Source of the DNA: Nitrosomonadales bacterium
GTDB taxonomy: Bacteria; Pseudomonadota; Gammaproteobacteria; Burkholderiales; Gallionellaceae
Reading direction: 5' to 3'
NCBI GenBank assembly: GCA_016177795.1
Contig: JACOUM010000007.1
Location: 124,001 to 188,000 of the forward strand
Length of the DNA: 64,000 nt
This document shows positions 1-8,977 of the stretch, one piece after another. Made by a program: the position numbers and the translations under genes. Numbering within the stretch: the stretch's first letter is position 1; every line of letters starts with the position of its first letter. A model generated the notes under the pieces. It was not told the origin of the DNA. It ran no database searches and was given only the letters and a program-made list of their open reading frames with translations.

Positions 1-402
1 CTGGACGGGCATGGCCTGAAAATGCTGCGCGCCAGCGGGGTTGAGATCGCCATTATCACCGGACGCACTTCGCATTGTGTCGCAGCGCGCGCGCAGAACT
101 TGGGCATCACGCATGTCCTGCAGGGTGTGGAAAACAAGCTTGAAGCAATGATTGGCCTGCTCAACAAACTTAAATTACCCCGTGATGCCGCTGCATATAT
201 GGGCGATGACGTGGTGGATTTATCGGTGATGCGCCACGTCGGGCTGGCCATCAGCGTACCGGAATCTCCGCAACTGGTGCGCGAACATTCCGACTATGTC
301 ACACAACGTGGCGGCGGACATGGCGCGGTGCGCGAAGCCTGCGAGCTGCTCATGTCGGCGCAAGGCACGCTGGACGCGCAACTGGCTCCCTACCTGCAAT
401 GA
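1..402 (+). CDS. kdsC: KDO-8-phosphate phosphatase KdsC (5' truncated by window)
   Basis: HAD-family hydrolase that removes phosphate from 3-deoxy-D-manno-octulosonate 8-phosphate in the cytoplasm, the last step before CMP-KDO formation for lipid A-core LPS. The reading frame is open from base 1, so the N-terminal part with the nucleophile Asp motif lies outside the window; 133 residues are visible. Seen: IITGR, a typical HAD motif II region, a conserved Lys in GVENKLEA, and the acidic motif GDDVVD at about visible residue 68, followed by the family-typical GGHGAVRE. The stop overlaps the lptC start (ATGA). The position ahead of lptC-lptA-lptB fits the usual kdsC-lpt operon. It could only be confused with another small HAD phosphatase, and context makes that unlikely. 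Confidence 0.95.
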   Translation: MDGHGLKMLRASGVEIAIITGRTSHCVAARAQNLGITHVLQGVENKLEAMIGLLNKLKLPRDAAAYMGDDVVDLSVMRHVGLAISVPESPQLVREHSDYVTQRGGGHGAVREACELLMSAQGTLDAQLAPYLQ

Positions 403-980
403 CCTTCGCTTCCCGCATCCGCTACTGGCTGCCGCTGTTACCATTGCTTGGCCTGCTGGGAATCACCTATTGGCTGAACCTGCAGGTAATGCCGGAACCC
501 GCAAAACCGGACAATGGCAAACATCACGACCCGGACGCCATCATGGAAAATTTTTCCGCCGTCAAACTGAATGAACAGGGTGTGCCACACTTCATCATGG
601 CGGCAAAAAAAATGCAGCATTATCCGGATGACGACAGCACCACACTGGAATTGCCGCGCCTGGCCACGCTATCTGCCGAGCACCCGACGATACACACCAT
701 CGCCAAACTCGGTATTGTTTCCAGCAGGGGCGATGAAATATTCCTGCACGGCGATGTCGAAGTGCTGCGCGAGGCCAGCGGGCAACAAAGTCAACTGACC
801 CTGCAAACGGAATATCTGCGCATTGTCCCGGACCGCGATCTCGCCAACACAGACCGCGCTGTCACCATTGTCGATGCGCGCAGCACCACACATGCGACAG
901 GCCTTGAAATGGACAACAAGGCGCGCACCCTGAAACTGCTTTCCAAGGTAACAAGCGAACATGCTCCAGCCCACAAATAA
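399..980 (+). CDS. lptC: LPS export ABC transporter periplasmic protein LptC
   Basis: Bitopic inner-membrane protein that passes LPS from the LptB2FG extractor to LptA in the periplasm. The 193-residue protein has an N-terminal membrane anchor (about residues 8-28, YWLPLLPLLGLLGITYW) and then a periplasmic part with the beta-jellyroll pattern of the LptC/LptA/OstA family (PHFIMAAKKMQHY, IFLHGDVEVLRE). The start codon overlaps the kdsC stop by 4 bases, and the 3' end overlaps lptA by 20 bases, so translation is likely coupled. Length is as usual for LptC. Assignment rests on context plus topology, since LptC sequences diverge strongly. Confidence 0.93.
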   Translation: MTFASRIRYWLPLLPLLGLLGITYWLNLQVMPEPAKPDNGKHHDPDAIMENFSAVKLNEQGVPHFIMAAKKMQHYPDDDSTTLELPRLATLSAEHPTIHTIAKLGIVSSRGDEIFLHGDVEVLREASGQQSQLTLQTEYLRIVPDRDLANTDRAVTIVDARSTTHATGLEMDNKARTLKLLSKVTSEHAPAHK

Positions 981-1545
981 ACTGTTATTGGCAGCTTTTA
1001 TGCTGCTCTGCATCCCGCCCTGCTTCGCCGAACGCGCCGACAGCGACAAACCGATACACCTGGAAGCCGATCAGGTGCGGATAGATGACGCAAAGCAAAT
1101 CAGCACCTTCACCGGCAATGTAAAACTTTCCCAGGGTACGCTGCTGATACGCGGCGACAAAATCGTTGTGACGCAGGACCAGGACGGTTTCAAACACGGC
1201 ACGGCCTATGGCAATACCGCCAGCTTCCGGCAGAAACGCGAGGGGCTGGATGAATACGTGGAAGGCTATGGCGAGCGCATCGAATATGACACCCGCGCCG
1301 AGACAGTGGATTTTTACGTGCGGGCGCGCCTCAAGCGGGATATGGATGAAGTGCTCGGCGAACACATCACCTACAGCGCAAAAACCGAAATATTCCAGGT
1401 GAACGGCAGCGCAAGCACGGAAAGCTCGCCGCCCAAACGGGTGCGCGCCGTACTGCAACCCAACCCAAGAGAAGAAGCGGCAGTACCGCCCGATTCAGGC
1501 GGGCTGCCCATTACCCCCAGTGAAATACTCACCCCAAAACCATGA
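961..1545 (+). CDS. lptA: LPS transport periplasmic protein LptA
   Basis: Periplasmic bridge protein that carries LPS across the periplasm between LptC and LptD. 194 residues; residues 1-23 form a signal peptide ending CFA, with cleavage predicted before ERADSDKP. The OstA core follows ([42 protein letters not shown]), with the repeating beta-strand pattern of the family. The C-terminal 40 residues are Pro-rich and probably disordered. It starts inside the end of lptC and its stop overlaps the lptB start by 4 bases, placing it in one transcription unit. Confidence 0.95.
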   Translation: MLQPTNKLLLAAFMLLCIPPCFAERADSDKPIHLEADQVRIDDAKQISTFTGNVKLSQGTLLIRGDKIVVTQDQDGFKHGTAYGNTASFRQKREGLDEYVEGYGERIEYDTRAETVDFYVRARLKRDMDEVLGEHITYSAKTEIFQVNGSASTESSPPKRVRAVLQPNPREEAAVPPDSGGLPITPSEILTPKP

Positions 1546-2264
1546 GTGAATTGCGTGCAGTCTGCCTCAATAAGAAATACGGTTCGCGCACCGTGGTACA
1601 CGATGCCTCGCTGGCGCTGAAAAGCGGCGAGGTCGTCGGCCTGCTCGGCCCGAATGGCGCGGGCAAAACCACTTCGTTTTACATGATCGTAGGACTGATC
1701 GCGGCCGACGGCGGAGAAATCTCCATTGACGGGCAGAACATCACTCATCTGCCGATCCACCGCCGCGCGCGCCTGGGATTAGGCTATCTGCCGCAGGAAG
1801 CGTCGATTTTCCGCCGTCTGACTGTGGCGCAAAACATTCAGGCCGTGCTGGAATTGCAGGGGCTTGCCAACGGTGACATACAGAATCGCCAGGAAGAGTT
1901 GCTGGAAGATTTGCATATCACACATATCCGCGACAATCCGGCCATCAGCCTGTCCGGCGGGGAACGGCGACGCGTCGAAATCGCGCGCGCACTGGCAACC
2001 GATCCGCGCTTCATCCTGCTCGACGAGCCGTTCGCCGGTGTCGACCCCATCGCCGTGCTGGATATTCAAAAAATTATCCGCTTCCTCAAGGAACGCAATA
2101 TCGGCGTATTGATCACCGACCACAATGTGCGTGAAACACTGGGCATCTGCGATCGCGCCTATATCATCAATGCGGGCTCGGTCATGGCGGAAGGCAAGCC
2201 GGATGAAATCATTTATAATGAAAGCGTGAGGAAAGTATATCTGGGTGAACACTTCAAGCTATGA
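1542..2264 (+). CDS. lptB: LPS export ABC transporter ATP-binding protein LptB
   Basis: Cytoplasmic ATPase of the LptB2FGC complex that powers LPS extraction from the inner membrane. 240 residues, the standard length. Visible motifs: Walker A GPNGAGKT (about 36-43), Q-loop near YLPQEAS, signature [15 protein letters not shown], Walker [14 protein letters not shown], and switch His in LITDHNVRE. The GIPVLSGG-adjacent helix and the 'EASIFRRL' segment are typical of LptB rather than of amino-acid transporter ATPases. lptF and lptG are not in the window, as is common because they lie elsewhere. Confidence 0.97.
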   Translation: MSELRAVCLNKKYGSRTVVHDASLALKSGEVVGLLGPNGAGKTTSFYMIVGLIAADGGEISIDGQNITHLPIHRRARLGLGYLPQEASIFRRLTVAQNIQAVLELQGLANGDIQNRQEELLEDLHITHIRDNPAISLSGGERRRVEIARALATDPRFILLDEPFAGVDPIAVLDIQKIIRFLKERNIGVLITDHNVRETLGICDRAYIINAGSVMAEGKPDEIIYNESVRKVYLGEHFKL

Positions 2265-2295
2265 CGCGAAGGTATCCCGGGCACGACACCAGGCA

Positions 2296-3729
2296 ATGAA
2301 ACCCGCTCTCCAATTAAGATTGTCGCAGCAGCTAACGCTCACCCCGCAGTTGCAGCAGGCTATTCGTTTGCTGCAGCTCTCCACCCAGGATATTCATCAG
2401 GAAGTTGCCCAAATGCTGGATGAGAACCCCATGCTGGAACTGGCCGAAGAATCCGCGCCAGGCGCTTTCTCTCCTGAATTTACTCCTTCTGCATCGCACA
2501 ACGACACGGCCACGGAAGAACCAACCCGGACCGATGACCGCGGCGCGGACGATTTCGGCAATGAGCAGACCGACTGGAATGCCGGCGGCGGCACGGCGCA
2601 CGGCACAGAAGATGAGGATGAAACCTATCCTGAACAGGCTGCAGAACAGGCCAGCCTGCGCGAATATCTGCATGGCCAGTTAACCACCAGTTCACTGGAT
2701 GATCGGGATCGGAAAGTAGTTGGCCTGCTGATCGATGCGCTGGATGGGAACGGCTATCTGACGCAGGATCTGCCGGAACTGGCAGACCTGTTGCCTGCAG
2801 AACTTGGCATCACACTGGATGATCTGGAAACGGCGCTGGTGCAACTGCAGCATCTGGATCAACCTGGCCTCGGCGCGCGCAATCTGTCCGAGTGTCTGAC
2901 CTTGCAGCTCAAGGCACTGCCGGAAGACACCCCGCAACGCGATCTGGCGATCCGGTTGACAAGCGATCATCTGGACCTGCTCGCCGCCCACGATTTCGCC
3001 AGAATCAAAAAACTGCTGCGCTGCTCTGATGATGCATTGCGCGCCGCGCAACATTTGATCGTCGGCCTGAATCCAAAGCCGGGCGACACATTCGACAGGA
3101 ACGTTGCCGATTACGTGGTGCCGGACGTCATTGTGGAGAAACACGGGAACAAATGGCGCGCCCGGCTCAATGCAGAAGCCATGCCCAGGTTGCGCATAAA
3201 CCAGATTTACGCCAATATCCTGCAACAGCGCAACGACAAGAATTCATCGCAACTCGCCACGCAGCTCCAGGAAGCAAAATGGCTAATCAAGAATTTGCAG
3301 CAGCGTTTTGAAACCATATTGCGCGTCGCGCAGGCCATCGTGGAACGGCAAGGCAATTTTTTCGAGCATGGCGAGATCGGCATGCGCCCGCTGGTACTGC
3401 GCGAAATCGCCGAGGCGCTCGACCTGCATGAATCAACGGTATCGCGCAGCACCACCCAGAAATTCATGCTGACCCCGCGCGGCATTTATGAATTCAAGCA
3501 TTTCTTTGGCAGCGGCCTGACCACTGAAAGCGGCGGCACCTGCTCTTCCACCGCAATACGCGAACTGATCAAGCAGCTGGTCAGCGCGGAGGACCGGCGC
3601 AAACCGCTTACCGACAGCCGCATGTCGGAAATCCTGGCACAGCAGGGCATTGTAATCGCCCGGCGTACCATAGCAAAATACCGGGAAGCATTGCATATAC
3701 TCCCGGTTAATCTCCGTAAATCACTCTAA
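2296..3729 (+). CDS. rpoN: RNA polymerase sigma-54 factor RpoN
   Basis: Alternative sigma factor that recognises -24/-12 promoters and needs an AAA+ activator such as the PilR protein encoded further along. The start is placed at the ATG giving MKPALQLRLSQQLTLTPQL, the conserved N-terminal activator-interacting region; an in-frame ATG 51 bases upstream lies inside lptB and would add an uncharacteristic leader. This gives 477 residues. Seen: Gln-rich region I, an acidic variable region II (about 60-130), the core-binding domain, the HTH around ALDLHESTVSRSTTQK, and the diagnostic RpoN box ARRTIAKYRE near the C-terminus. The lptB-rpoN-hpf-ptsN order is classical in proteobacteria. Confidence 0.98.
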   Translation: MKPALQLRLSQQLTLTPQLQQAIRLLQLSTQDIHQEVAQMLDENPMLELAEESAPGAFSPEFTPSASHNDTATEEPTRTDDRGADDFGNEQTDWNAGGGTAHGTEDEDETYPEQAAEQASLREYLHGQLTTSSLDDRDRKVVGLLIDALDGNGYLTQDLPELADLLPAELGITLDDLETALVQLQHLDQPGLGARNLSECLTLQLKALPEDTPQRDLAIRLTSDHLDLLAAHDFARIKKLLRCSDDALRAAQHLIVGLNPKPGDTFDRNVADYVVPDVIVEKHGNKWRARLNAEAMPRLRINQIYANILQQRNDKNSSQLATQLQEAKWLIKNLQQRFETILRVAQAIVERQGNFFEHGEIGMRPLVLREIAEALDLHESTVSRSTTQKFMLTPRGIYEFKHFFGSGLTTESGGTCSSTAIRELIKQLVSAEDRRKPLTDSRMSEILAQQGIVIARRTIAKYREALHILPVNLRKSL

Positions 3730-3744
3730 AAGAAGGAGCAAGAC

Positions 3745-4068
3745 ATGAACATCCATCTAACCGGGCGCCACCTGGAAATCACCCCTGCTATCCGCGACTA
3801 TGCGACCGGCAAGTTCGGCAAGATTAAACGTCATTTCGACAATGTGATCGACGTTAACATCATCCTCTCGGTGGAAAAACTGCGGCAGAAAGCCGAGGCA
3901 ACCGTACACATCAGCGGCAAGGATGTGTTTGTGGAATGTGACGACGAGAATCTGTACGCCGCGATTGACGCGCTGGTGGACAAACTGGACCGCCAAGTAA
4001 AAAAACACAAGGAAAAGTTGTCGGCACGCCGCCATGACGATTCCGGAAAACATGCCGCAGCGGAGTAA
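3745..4068 (+). CDS. hpf: Ribosome hibernation promoting factor (short HPF/YfiA family)
   Basis: Small ribosome-binding protein that inactivates 70S ribosomes, forming 100S dimers in stationary phase. 107 residues: beta-alpha-beta fold starting MNIHLTGRHLEITPAIRDY, with FVECDDENLYAAIDALVDKLDRQVKKHKEKL, then a short His/Asp-rich tail. It lacks the C-terminal dimerisation domain of long HPF, so it is the short type. A strong ribosome-binding site AGAAGGAG lies 7-14 bases upstream. It follows rpoN by 15 bases and is closed by a terminator at 4077-4100. Confidence 0.95.
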   Translation: MNIHLTGRHLEITPAIRDYATGKFGKIKRHFDNVIDVNIILSVEKLRQKAEATVHISGKDVFVECDDENLYAAIDALVDKLDRQVKKHKEKLSARRHDDSGKHAAAE

Positions 4069-4076
4069 TTAACCAC

Positions 4077-4100
4077 GGGCGGCAACATGCCGCCCTTTTT
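4077..4100 (+). terminator. Rho-independent terminator after hpf
   Basis: Perfect 7-bp GC stem GGGCGGC/GCCGCCC with loop AACAT, followed directly by five T. It lies 8 bases after the hpf stop and 19 bases before the ptsN start, so it probably attenuates rather than fully separates the ptsN-hprK-rapZ genes. Confidence 0.9.
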
Positions 4101-4118
4101 ATCCTACCCGACCTCACC

Positions 4119-4580
4119 ATGAACCTGATCAGCAAAATCCTGTTACCCGACAATATCCTGCTGGACGCAGAGTCCACCAGCAAGAAGCGTGTATTTGAAC
4201 GTGTCGGGCTGCTGTTTGAGAACAATCAGCAAATTGCCCGCAGCCAGGTGTTCGACAGCCTGTTTGCCCGCGAAAAACTCGGCTCGACCGGTCTGGGACA
4301 GGGTGTGGCGATCCCGCACGGGCGCATCGCCAAGCTACGCGATGCCACTGCCGCATTCGTAAAAACCACCCACCCGATTCCCTTTGATGCGCCGGACGGC
4401 CAGCCGGTAAATCTGATTTTCGTGCTGCTGGTACCCGAGCGCGCCACCGATCTGCATCTGCAAATCCTTGGGGAACTGGCGCAAATGTTCAGCGACGCGC
4501 AATTCCGCAATCGCCTGCTCGCCTGCGAAGACGGTGCCAGCATTCATCAGCTGTTCTACGACTGGAACAGCACGGCGTGA
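4119..4580 (+). CDS. ptsN: PTS IIA-like nitrogen-regulatory protein PtsN (EIIA-Ntr)
   Basis: Phosphoryl acceptor at the end of the PTS-Ntr chain (EI-Ntr, NPr or HPr, EIIA-Ntr); its phosphorylation state controls potassium and nitrogen functions in other proteobacteria. 153 residues with the IIA fructose/mannitol fold; the phosphorylated His is in GVAIPHGRI (about residue 67). The family motif EKLGSTGLGQG precedes it. The usual place beside hpf and rpoN, and here just ahead of hprK, supports the call. No sugar permease domain is attached. Confidence 0.96.
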   Translation: MNLISKILLPDNILLDAESTSKKRVFERVGLLFENNQQIARSQVFDSLFAREKLGSTGLGQGVAIPHGRIAKLRDATAAFVKTTHPIPFDAPDGQPVNLIFVLLVPERATDLHLQILGELAQMFSDAQFRNRLLACEDGASIHQLFYDWNSTA

Positions 4581-4587
4581 GACTTCC

Positions 4588-5526
4588 ATGAGCCAGGTTA
4601 ACGTCCGGCAACTATTCGAGGATAAGCAGCAACGGCTGCAGCTCAGCCATATTGCCGGCGCGGACGGCAGCGATCGCATCCTCGACAGCGACAAGGTCAA
4701 TGCCTCCAACAACGGGCTCATCGGCCATCTCAACCTGATACACCCGAACTGGGTGCAGGTGTTGAGCGAAACCGAACTCGATTATCTGCGCAATTTGAGC
4801 GATGAAGCGCGCGCCGGCGCGTTCCGGCAAATCGAACAAAGCGTCACAACCTGTTTGGTTGTAGCCGGCACCGATGACATCCCGGCTGAACTGGTCGCCT
4901 TTGCCGACCGGTCACATATTCCGTTATTCCGTTCGCCCAAACCCAGCGTGCACCTGATGTGGCTGGTGCGCCACTATCTTGCCAAGGAACTGGCCGAATC
5001 GACCACGCGCCACGGCGTGTTTCTTGATGTGCTGGGAGTCGGCGTGATCATTACCGGCGAAAGCGCGGTTGGCAAAAGCGAACTGGGACTGGAACTGATC
5101 ACGCGCGGCAACGGCCTGGTTGCCGACGACATCGTCGAATTGCACCGCATCGCACCGGATACGCTGGAGGGACGCTGTCCCGAGCTGTTGCGCGACTTTC
5201 TCGAAGTGCGCGGTCTGGGAGTGCTGAACATCCGCACCATGTTCGGCGAAACGGCGGTGCGGCGCAAAAAGAGCCTGAAACTTATCGTGCATCTGCATCG
5301 CCCGCAGGGCAGCGATCTCTCACAAATGGAACGCCTGCCGCTCAACGCCACGCACCAGGAAATCCTCGGTGTGAACATCAGCACCGTAAATATCCCGGTG
5401 GTTGCAGGGCGCAACCTCGCGGTATTGGTGGAAGCTGCCGCGCGCAATTTCGTCATGCAACAGCGCGGCATCGACAGCATGCAGGAATTCATCACGCGGC
5501 ATGATCAACTGCTGCTCGGCGACTAG
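4588..5526 (+). CDS. hprK: HPr kinase/phosphorylase HprK
   Basis: Bifunctional enzyme that phosphorylates and dephosphorylates HPr on a serine, known in Betaproteobacteria as part of a truncated PTS. The start is placed at ATG 4588 ([15 protein letters not shown]), 7 bases after the ptsN stop; a longer frame begins inside ptsN and is not needed. This gives 312 residues, the family's normal length. P-loop GESAVGKS at about 157-164, the signature segment [15 protein letters not shown], and [16 protein letters not shown] before the P-loop are diagnostic. The gene for its HPr substrate is not in the window. Confidence 0.96.
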   Translation: MSQVNVRQLFEDKQQRLQLSHIAGADGSDRILDSDKVNASNNGLIGHLNLIHPNWVQVLSETELDYLRNLSDEARAGAFRQIEQSVTTCLVVAGTDDIPAELVAFADRSHIPLFRSPKPSVHLMWLVRHYLAKELAESTTRHGVFLDVLGVGVIITGESAVGKSELGLELITRGNGLVADDIVELHRIAPDTLEGRCPELLRDFLEVRGLGVLNIRTMFGETAVRRKKSLKLIVHLHRPQGSDLSQMERLPLNATHQEILGVNISTVNIPVVAGRNLAVLVEAAARNFVMQQRGIDSMQEFITRHDQLLLGD

Positions 5527-5537
5527 CGGAAGACCGA

Positions 5538-6374
5538 ATGCAACTTTTCCTGATCAGCGGTTTGTCCGGTTCCGGCAAGAGCGTCGCGCTCAAAACGCTG
5601 GAAGACGCGGGCTTTTATTGCGTGGACAACCTGCCTGCCGAGCTGCTTCCCGGCCTGGTCGAACAGCTCATGCCGGCCGGCTATCAGAACATTGCAGTAA
5701 GCGTGGACGTACGCAACGCTCATAGCGTACAGGTGCTCCCTTCCCTGCTGCTGCAACTCATGCAGAGAGACCTGGCGGTGCATGTGTTGTATCTGGATGC
5801 GCAGACCGACACACTGGTGAAGCGTTTTTCCGAAACGCGCCGTCTGCACCCGCTCAGCAACGGGGTGCGCACCCTGCCCGAGTGCGTCGCCTACGAACGC
5901 GAGTTGCTCGCCGAAATCAGCAGCATCGGCCACCACATCGACACCAGCGATCTCGATGCCAACGCGCTGCGCGCCTGGATCAAGCAGTTCATCCAGGTGG
6001 ATCGCGCGCGCTTGGCGCTGCTGTTCGAATCATTCGGCTTCAAGCATGGCATTCCGCTGGACGCGGACCTGGTATTCGATGTGCGCTGCCTGCCCAACCC
6101 GTACTACAATCCGGCGCTGCGCCCGCTTACCGGAAATGATGCCGCGGTCATCGAATTTCTGGAAAATACGCCTGCTACGCAGGATATGTTTGAAGATATC
6201 CGCAATTTTCTGGAGCGCTGGCTTCCCTGCTATATCGCCGACAATCGCAGCTATCTCACCGTGGCCATCGGCTGCACCGGCGGACAGCATCGCTCGGTGT
6301 ATTTCGCCGAAAAGCTCGCGCGGTATTTCGAAGGGCAGCAGCAGGTATTGGTGCGCCACCGTGAACTCGCATGA
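5538..6374 (+). CDS. rapZ: RNase adapter protein RapZ
   Basis: P-loop protein that in enterobacteria binds GlmZ sRNA, presents it to RNase E and senses glucosamine-6-phosphate. 278 residues. Walker A GLSGSGKS at about 8-15; the conserved [11 protein letters not shown] follows; the C-terminal domain carries the family signature [16 protein letters not shown]. It sits in the ptsN-hprK-rapZ arrangement typical of proteobacteria. The GlmZ-related function is known for E. coli and only inferred here; nucleotide binding is well supported by the motif. Confidence 0.95.
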   Translation: MQLFLISGLSGSGKSVALKTLEDAGFYCVDNLPAELLPGLVEQLMPAGYQNIAVSVDVRNAHSVQVLPSLLLQLMQRDLAVHVLYLDAQTDTLVKRFSETRRLHPLSNGVRTLPECVAYERELLAEISSIGHHIDTSDLDANALRAWIKQFIQVDRARLALLFESFGFKHGIPLDADLVFDVRCLPNPYYNPALRPLTGNDAAVIEFLENTPATQDMFEDIRNFLERWLPCYIADNRSYLTVAIGCTGGQHRSVYFAEKLARYFEGQQQVLVRHRELA

Positions 6375-6759
6375 GCTCTTCCGCGCGGCCATCCTGCCGC
6401 ACCTCAGACCCGGCGACTGGCTGACGCTATTACTCGGCGGCGCCTGTGTCGTGCTGCTCGCCCTCAATTTATGGAATGGCGGCCTCGCCGACAAGGCAAT
6501 CATCCGCAGCGGCGGCAAAATTTTCCGTGAAGTGCCGCTGTCGCATGACCAGCAAATCGAAGTGCTTGGCCCGCTTGGCATCAGCGTTATCGCCATACAG
6601 GGGCGCAAGGCGCGCATCGCTTCCGACCCCAGCCCGCGTCAATACTGCGTGCGCCAGGGCTGGTTGCAGCAGGCCGGCGAAATCGCGCTATGCCTGCCCA
6701 ATCAGGTCAGCGTGGAATTGGCAGGCAGCCGGAAAAAATATGACAGCCTCAATTATTAA
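6361..6759 (+). CDS. NusG domain II-containing membrane-anchored protein
   Basis: 132-residue protein, probably started by GTG at 6361 ([19 protein letters not shown]), overlapping the end of rapZ by 14 bases. One membrane segment (about residues 19-37, [19 protein letters not shown]) is followed by an extracytoplasmic domain with the NusG domain II (KOW-like) pattern: [51 protein letters not shown]. Proteins of this type are regularly encoded just before a Gx-family membrane protein, as here; their role is unknown but has been linked by context to quinone or flavin-related redox systems. Start codon choice is uncertain because no ATG fits. Confidence 0.75.
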   Translation: MNSHELFRAAILPHLRPGDWLTLLLGGACVVLLALNLWNGGLADKAIIRSGGKIFREVPLSHDQQIEVLGPLGISVIAIQGRKARIASDPSPRQYCVRQGWLQQAGEIALCLPNQVSVELAGSRKKYDSLNY

Positions 6760-7288
6760 ACTCGACACCACTGCAGAAGACCACCACATCGCGCGCATGG
6801 CAGCGGTAGCGCTCGGCCTTACCGTGCTGGAAAATGCCATTCCCTCGCCGCTGCCCGGGGTAAAGCCGGGGCTGGCCAACATTGTTACGCTCATCGTGCT
6901 GGCGCGCTACGGCTGGCGCACGGCAGCCTGGGTATCGCTGCTGCGCGTGGTGGCGGGCAGCCTGCTATTCGGCAACTTCCTCGCGCCGGGTTTCTTCCTC
7001 AGCCTGTCCGGTGCGATATGCAGCCTGCTGGTGCTGGCCTTTGCACAGCACCTGCCATCACGCTGGTTCGGCCCGGTCAGCCACAGCATCTACGCCGCCT
7101 TCGCGCACATCACCGGGCAGATGCTGGTGGTATATGTATGGTTGATTCCGCACGCCGGCATCGCCTGGCTCATACCCGTTTTCGCCAGCGCCGCCCTGGT
7201 ATTCGGCGCGGTGAACGGCCTCATCGCGGCGCGTTTCATGGATAATGCAGAAACAGCTAACGATCTCGCGGACGAGAAGAGCACATGA
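6740..7288 (+). CDS. Gx transporter family / heptaprenyl diphosphate synthase component I-like membrane protein
   Basis: 182-residue integral membrane protein with about five hydrophobic helices. Start ATG 6740 ([16 protein letters not shown]) lies 20 bases inside the preceding NusG-II gene. Conserved features: ALGLTVLENAIPSPLPGVKPGLANIVTLIVL near the N-terminus and GNFLAPGFFLSLSGAICS, which match the family often annotated as heptaprenyl diphosphate synthase subunit I or Gx transporter. A transport role resembling ECF S-components is possible; a prenyl synthase role is doubtful because no catalytic Asp-rich motif is visible. Its stop overlaps the ubiX start by 4 bases. Confidence 0.8.
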   Translation: MTASIIKLDTTAEDHHIARMAAVALGLTVLENAIPSPLPGVKPGLANIVTLIVLARYGWRTAAWVSLLRVVAGSLLFGNFLAPGFFLSLSGAICSLLVLAFAQHLPSRWFGPVSHSIYAAFAHITGQMLVVYVWLIPHAGIAWLIPVFASAALVFGAVNGLIAARFMDNAETANDLADEKST

Positions 7289-7890
7289 AAAAGACCATCA
7301 CATTAGCTTTTACCGGGGCCTCCGGCCTGCCCTACGGCATGCGCCTGCTGGAATGCCTGCTCGCCAGCGGACAGCGCGTGCATCTGGTGTACTCTCAGGC
7401 TGCGCAGATCGTCGCCAAACAGGAGCTGGATTTCACGCTGCCAAACCGCCCGCAGGATGCGGAACAATTGTTCGCCGAACGTTTTGGAAAATTCAGCGGC
7501 GAGCTGAAAGTGTTCGGCATCCAGGACTGGTACGCGCCGATGGCCTCCGGCTCCAGCCCCGGCGACGCGATGGTGGTCTGCCCCTGCACCATGGGCACGC
7601 TCGGCAAGATCGCCAACGGCATCGGCGACGACCTGATCGCCCGCGCCGCCGACGTGATGCTCAAGGAAAGGCGCACCTTGATTTTAGTGCCGCGCGAGAT
7701 GCCGTTCTCCGCGATCCATCTGGAGAACATGCTCAAGCTCTCGCATGCCGGCGCGGTCATCATGCCGCCCAACCCCGGCTTTTATCATCATCCGCAAAGC
7801 GTGCAGGGTCTCGTGGATTTCGTCGTGGCGCGCATACTGGATCATCTGGGGGTGGAGCAGAAGCTGATGAAGAAGTGGGGAAATGATTAG
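7285..7890 (+). CDS. ubiX: Flavin prenyltransferase UbiX
   Basis: Makes prenylated FMN, the cofactor of the UbiD decarboxylase in ubiquinone biosynthesis. 201 residues with a flavodoxin-like fold: N-terminal TLAFTGASGLPYGMRLLE, the FMN/prenyl-phosphate segment MASGSSPGDAMVVCPCTMGTLGKIANGI, LVPREMPFSAIHLENML and the C-terminal MPPNPGFYHHPQS containing the conserved Tyr and Arg-region residues. Translation is coupled to the upstream membrane-protein gene (ATGA). It is the last gene of the leading plus-strand block. Confidence 0.95.
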   Translation: MKKTITLAFTGASGLPYGMRLLECLLASGQRVHLVYSQAAQIVAKQELDFTLPNRPQDAEQLFAERFGKFSGELKVFGIQDWYAPMASGSSPGDAMVVCPCTMGTLGKIANGIGDDLIARAADVMLKERRTLILVPREMPFSAIHLENMLKLSHAGAVIMPPNPGFYHHPQSVQGLVDFVVARILDHLGVEQKLMKKWGND

Positions 7891-8302
7891 CCGGGAATAG
7901 TCCGACGGTTAAGGCCGTTCGTGCTGAGCCTGTCGAAACATAAATGGCCGAAAACAAGTCAACTTCGCCGGGGGTTGCCCGGCAGCAAGCTACTTTTCTT
8001 GTCTTGCCAAGAAAAGTAACCAAAAGAAGTCGCCCCCGGTTTGCCGCCCCTGCGGGGTACCCTGCGTTGCTCGACTGGTCAGGCGGCTGCGGAACTCGCA
8101 CTACGTGCTCAAACAGTCCTCGCCGAAATCCCCTGATCAGCCTGCGCTACTCGGCGGCGCACAGGGGAAGAAAAGCAAAAGCCGAAACCGTTCGCGACTC
8201 TCCGCTATGTGCCAAGGCCGGAACTTCAACTTGATATTTCATTTCATTCACGGCAGGATGCACCGATGATACTTTTCCTACATCGTCGTTAGTCGGCCTC
8301 AA
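7891..8302. other. Repeat-rich intergenic stretch without a credible gene
   Basis: The 412 bases after ubiX hold several repeats and no convincing gene. At 7914-7940 lies the motif GTTCGTGCTGAGCCTGTCGA, a common extragenic repeat type. At 7993-8016 a hairpin with arms TTTTCTT/AAGAAAA occurs, followed by GTAACCAAAAGAAG. At 8036-8167 is the 132-bp structured repeat listed separately. The remaining 130 bases before the next gene show no recognisable promoter. Confidence 0.7.
8036..8167 (+). repeat. 132-bp structured repeat, copy 1
   Basis: This copy matches 9952-10083 in inverted orientation; by hand alignment the two 132-base copies differ at 8 positions. Two small hairpins are visible: CCCC-TGC-GGGG near the left end and GCAC-TAC-GTGC in the middle. 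In the second copy the stems become CCGC/GCGG and GCGC/GCGC, so changes are paired. The left end adjoins the hairpin at 7993-8016. Confidence 0.85.
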
Positions 8303-8839
8303 ATGAGCGAACTGATCAAACTAACGAAGCTTGAAGCCGCAACGCGACAACTGCGTATGGCAATCAGGCTCCTATTCGATGGTGCCGACCCTGTTCCAGT
8401 GCATACGCTTATCGGTGCATCATCAATCATTCTTTCTGACATTGTAGAAATGAAAGTTCCTGAGAAGTCATGGGATCGTTTGGCACAACAGGCAAACAAC
8501 ATTTCTGCCACAGATTATTTTCGCGTCATGCGCGAAGCCCAAAACTTCCTAAAGCACGCCAAAGACGATCCAGAGGCTACATTCAATTTCAACTCAAAAG
8601 ACACTGAATCGCTTGCGTTCTGGGCGGTGCTTAATGCAGGAGAACTTGGGCCGCTTTCAATGGAAGAATCTGTTCTTCAGCTCTGGTATCTCGTATGTCA
8701 CGATCCACAGATTGAGGACAGCTCTTCTCTTTACAAGGAGGCACTTGCGTTGTTTGGAGATCTCCGCGGTGTGCCGAGGAACAAACGCTTAGAGGCTGGC
8801 AGAATGATATTAGCTAAGTACCTCTCGGAGGCTAGCTAA
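8303..8839 (+). CDS. Hypothetical protein
   Basis: 178-residue soluble, mostly helical protein that I do not recognise. It begins MSELIKLTKLEAATRQL and contains PVHTLIGASSIILSDIVE and a helical stretch with AQNFLKHAKDDPEATFNFN. No signal peptide or membrane helix is visible. The start ATG at 8303 lacks a clear ribosome-binding site. Base composition is less GC-rich than ubiX or mutY, and the gene sits between repeats, which suggests recent acquisition. The 'QNFLKHA' segment is reminiscent of HEPN-like or AbiV-like helical bundles but no catalytic motif can be pointed out, so no function is assigned. Confidence 0.7.
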   Translation: MSELIKLTKLEAATRQLRMAIRLLFDGADPVPVHTLIGASSIILSDIVEMKVPEKSWDRLAQQANNISATDYFRVMREAQNFLKHAKDDPEATFNFNSKDTESLAFWAVLNAGELGPLSMEESVLQLWYLVCHDPQIEDSSSLYKEALALFGDLRGVPRNKRLEAGRMILAKYLSEAS

Positions 8840-8977
8840 ATTGAATGAGCGACCGCTATCAGGCACTCTGAATAAATTGCTGCTGGCTCAAATTTCCAAC
8901 GCCCGCTTCCAGGAAGTATTAGCATGAGCGGAGTGCTAGATCGTGCCACAAGCAGGCAAACCTCATGCAAGTTGTGG

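Noticed and set aside
7944-8234. 96-codon plus-strand frame after ubiX
   Set aside because: It is a translation of the extragenic repeats; the same residues appear inside the RAYT copy of the repeat, and there is no family match or ribosome-binding site.
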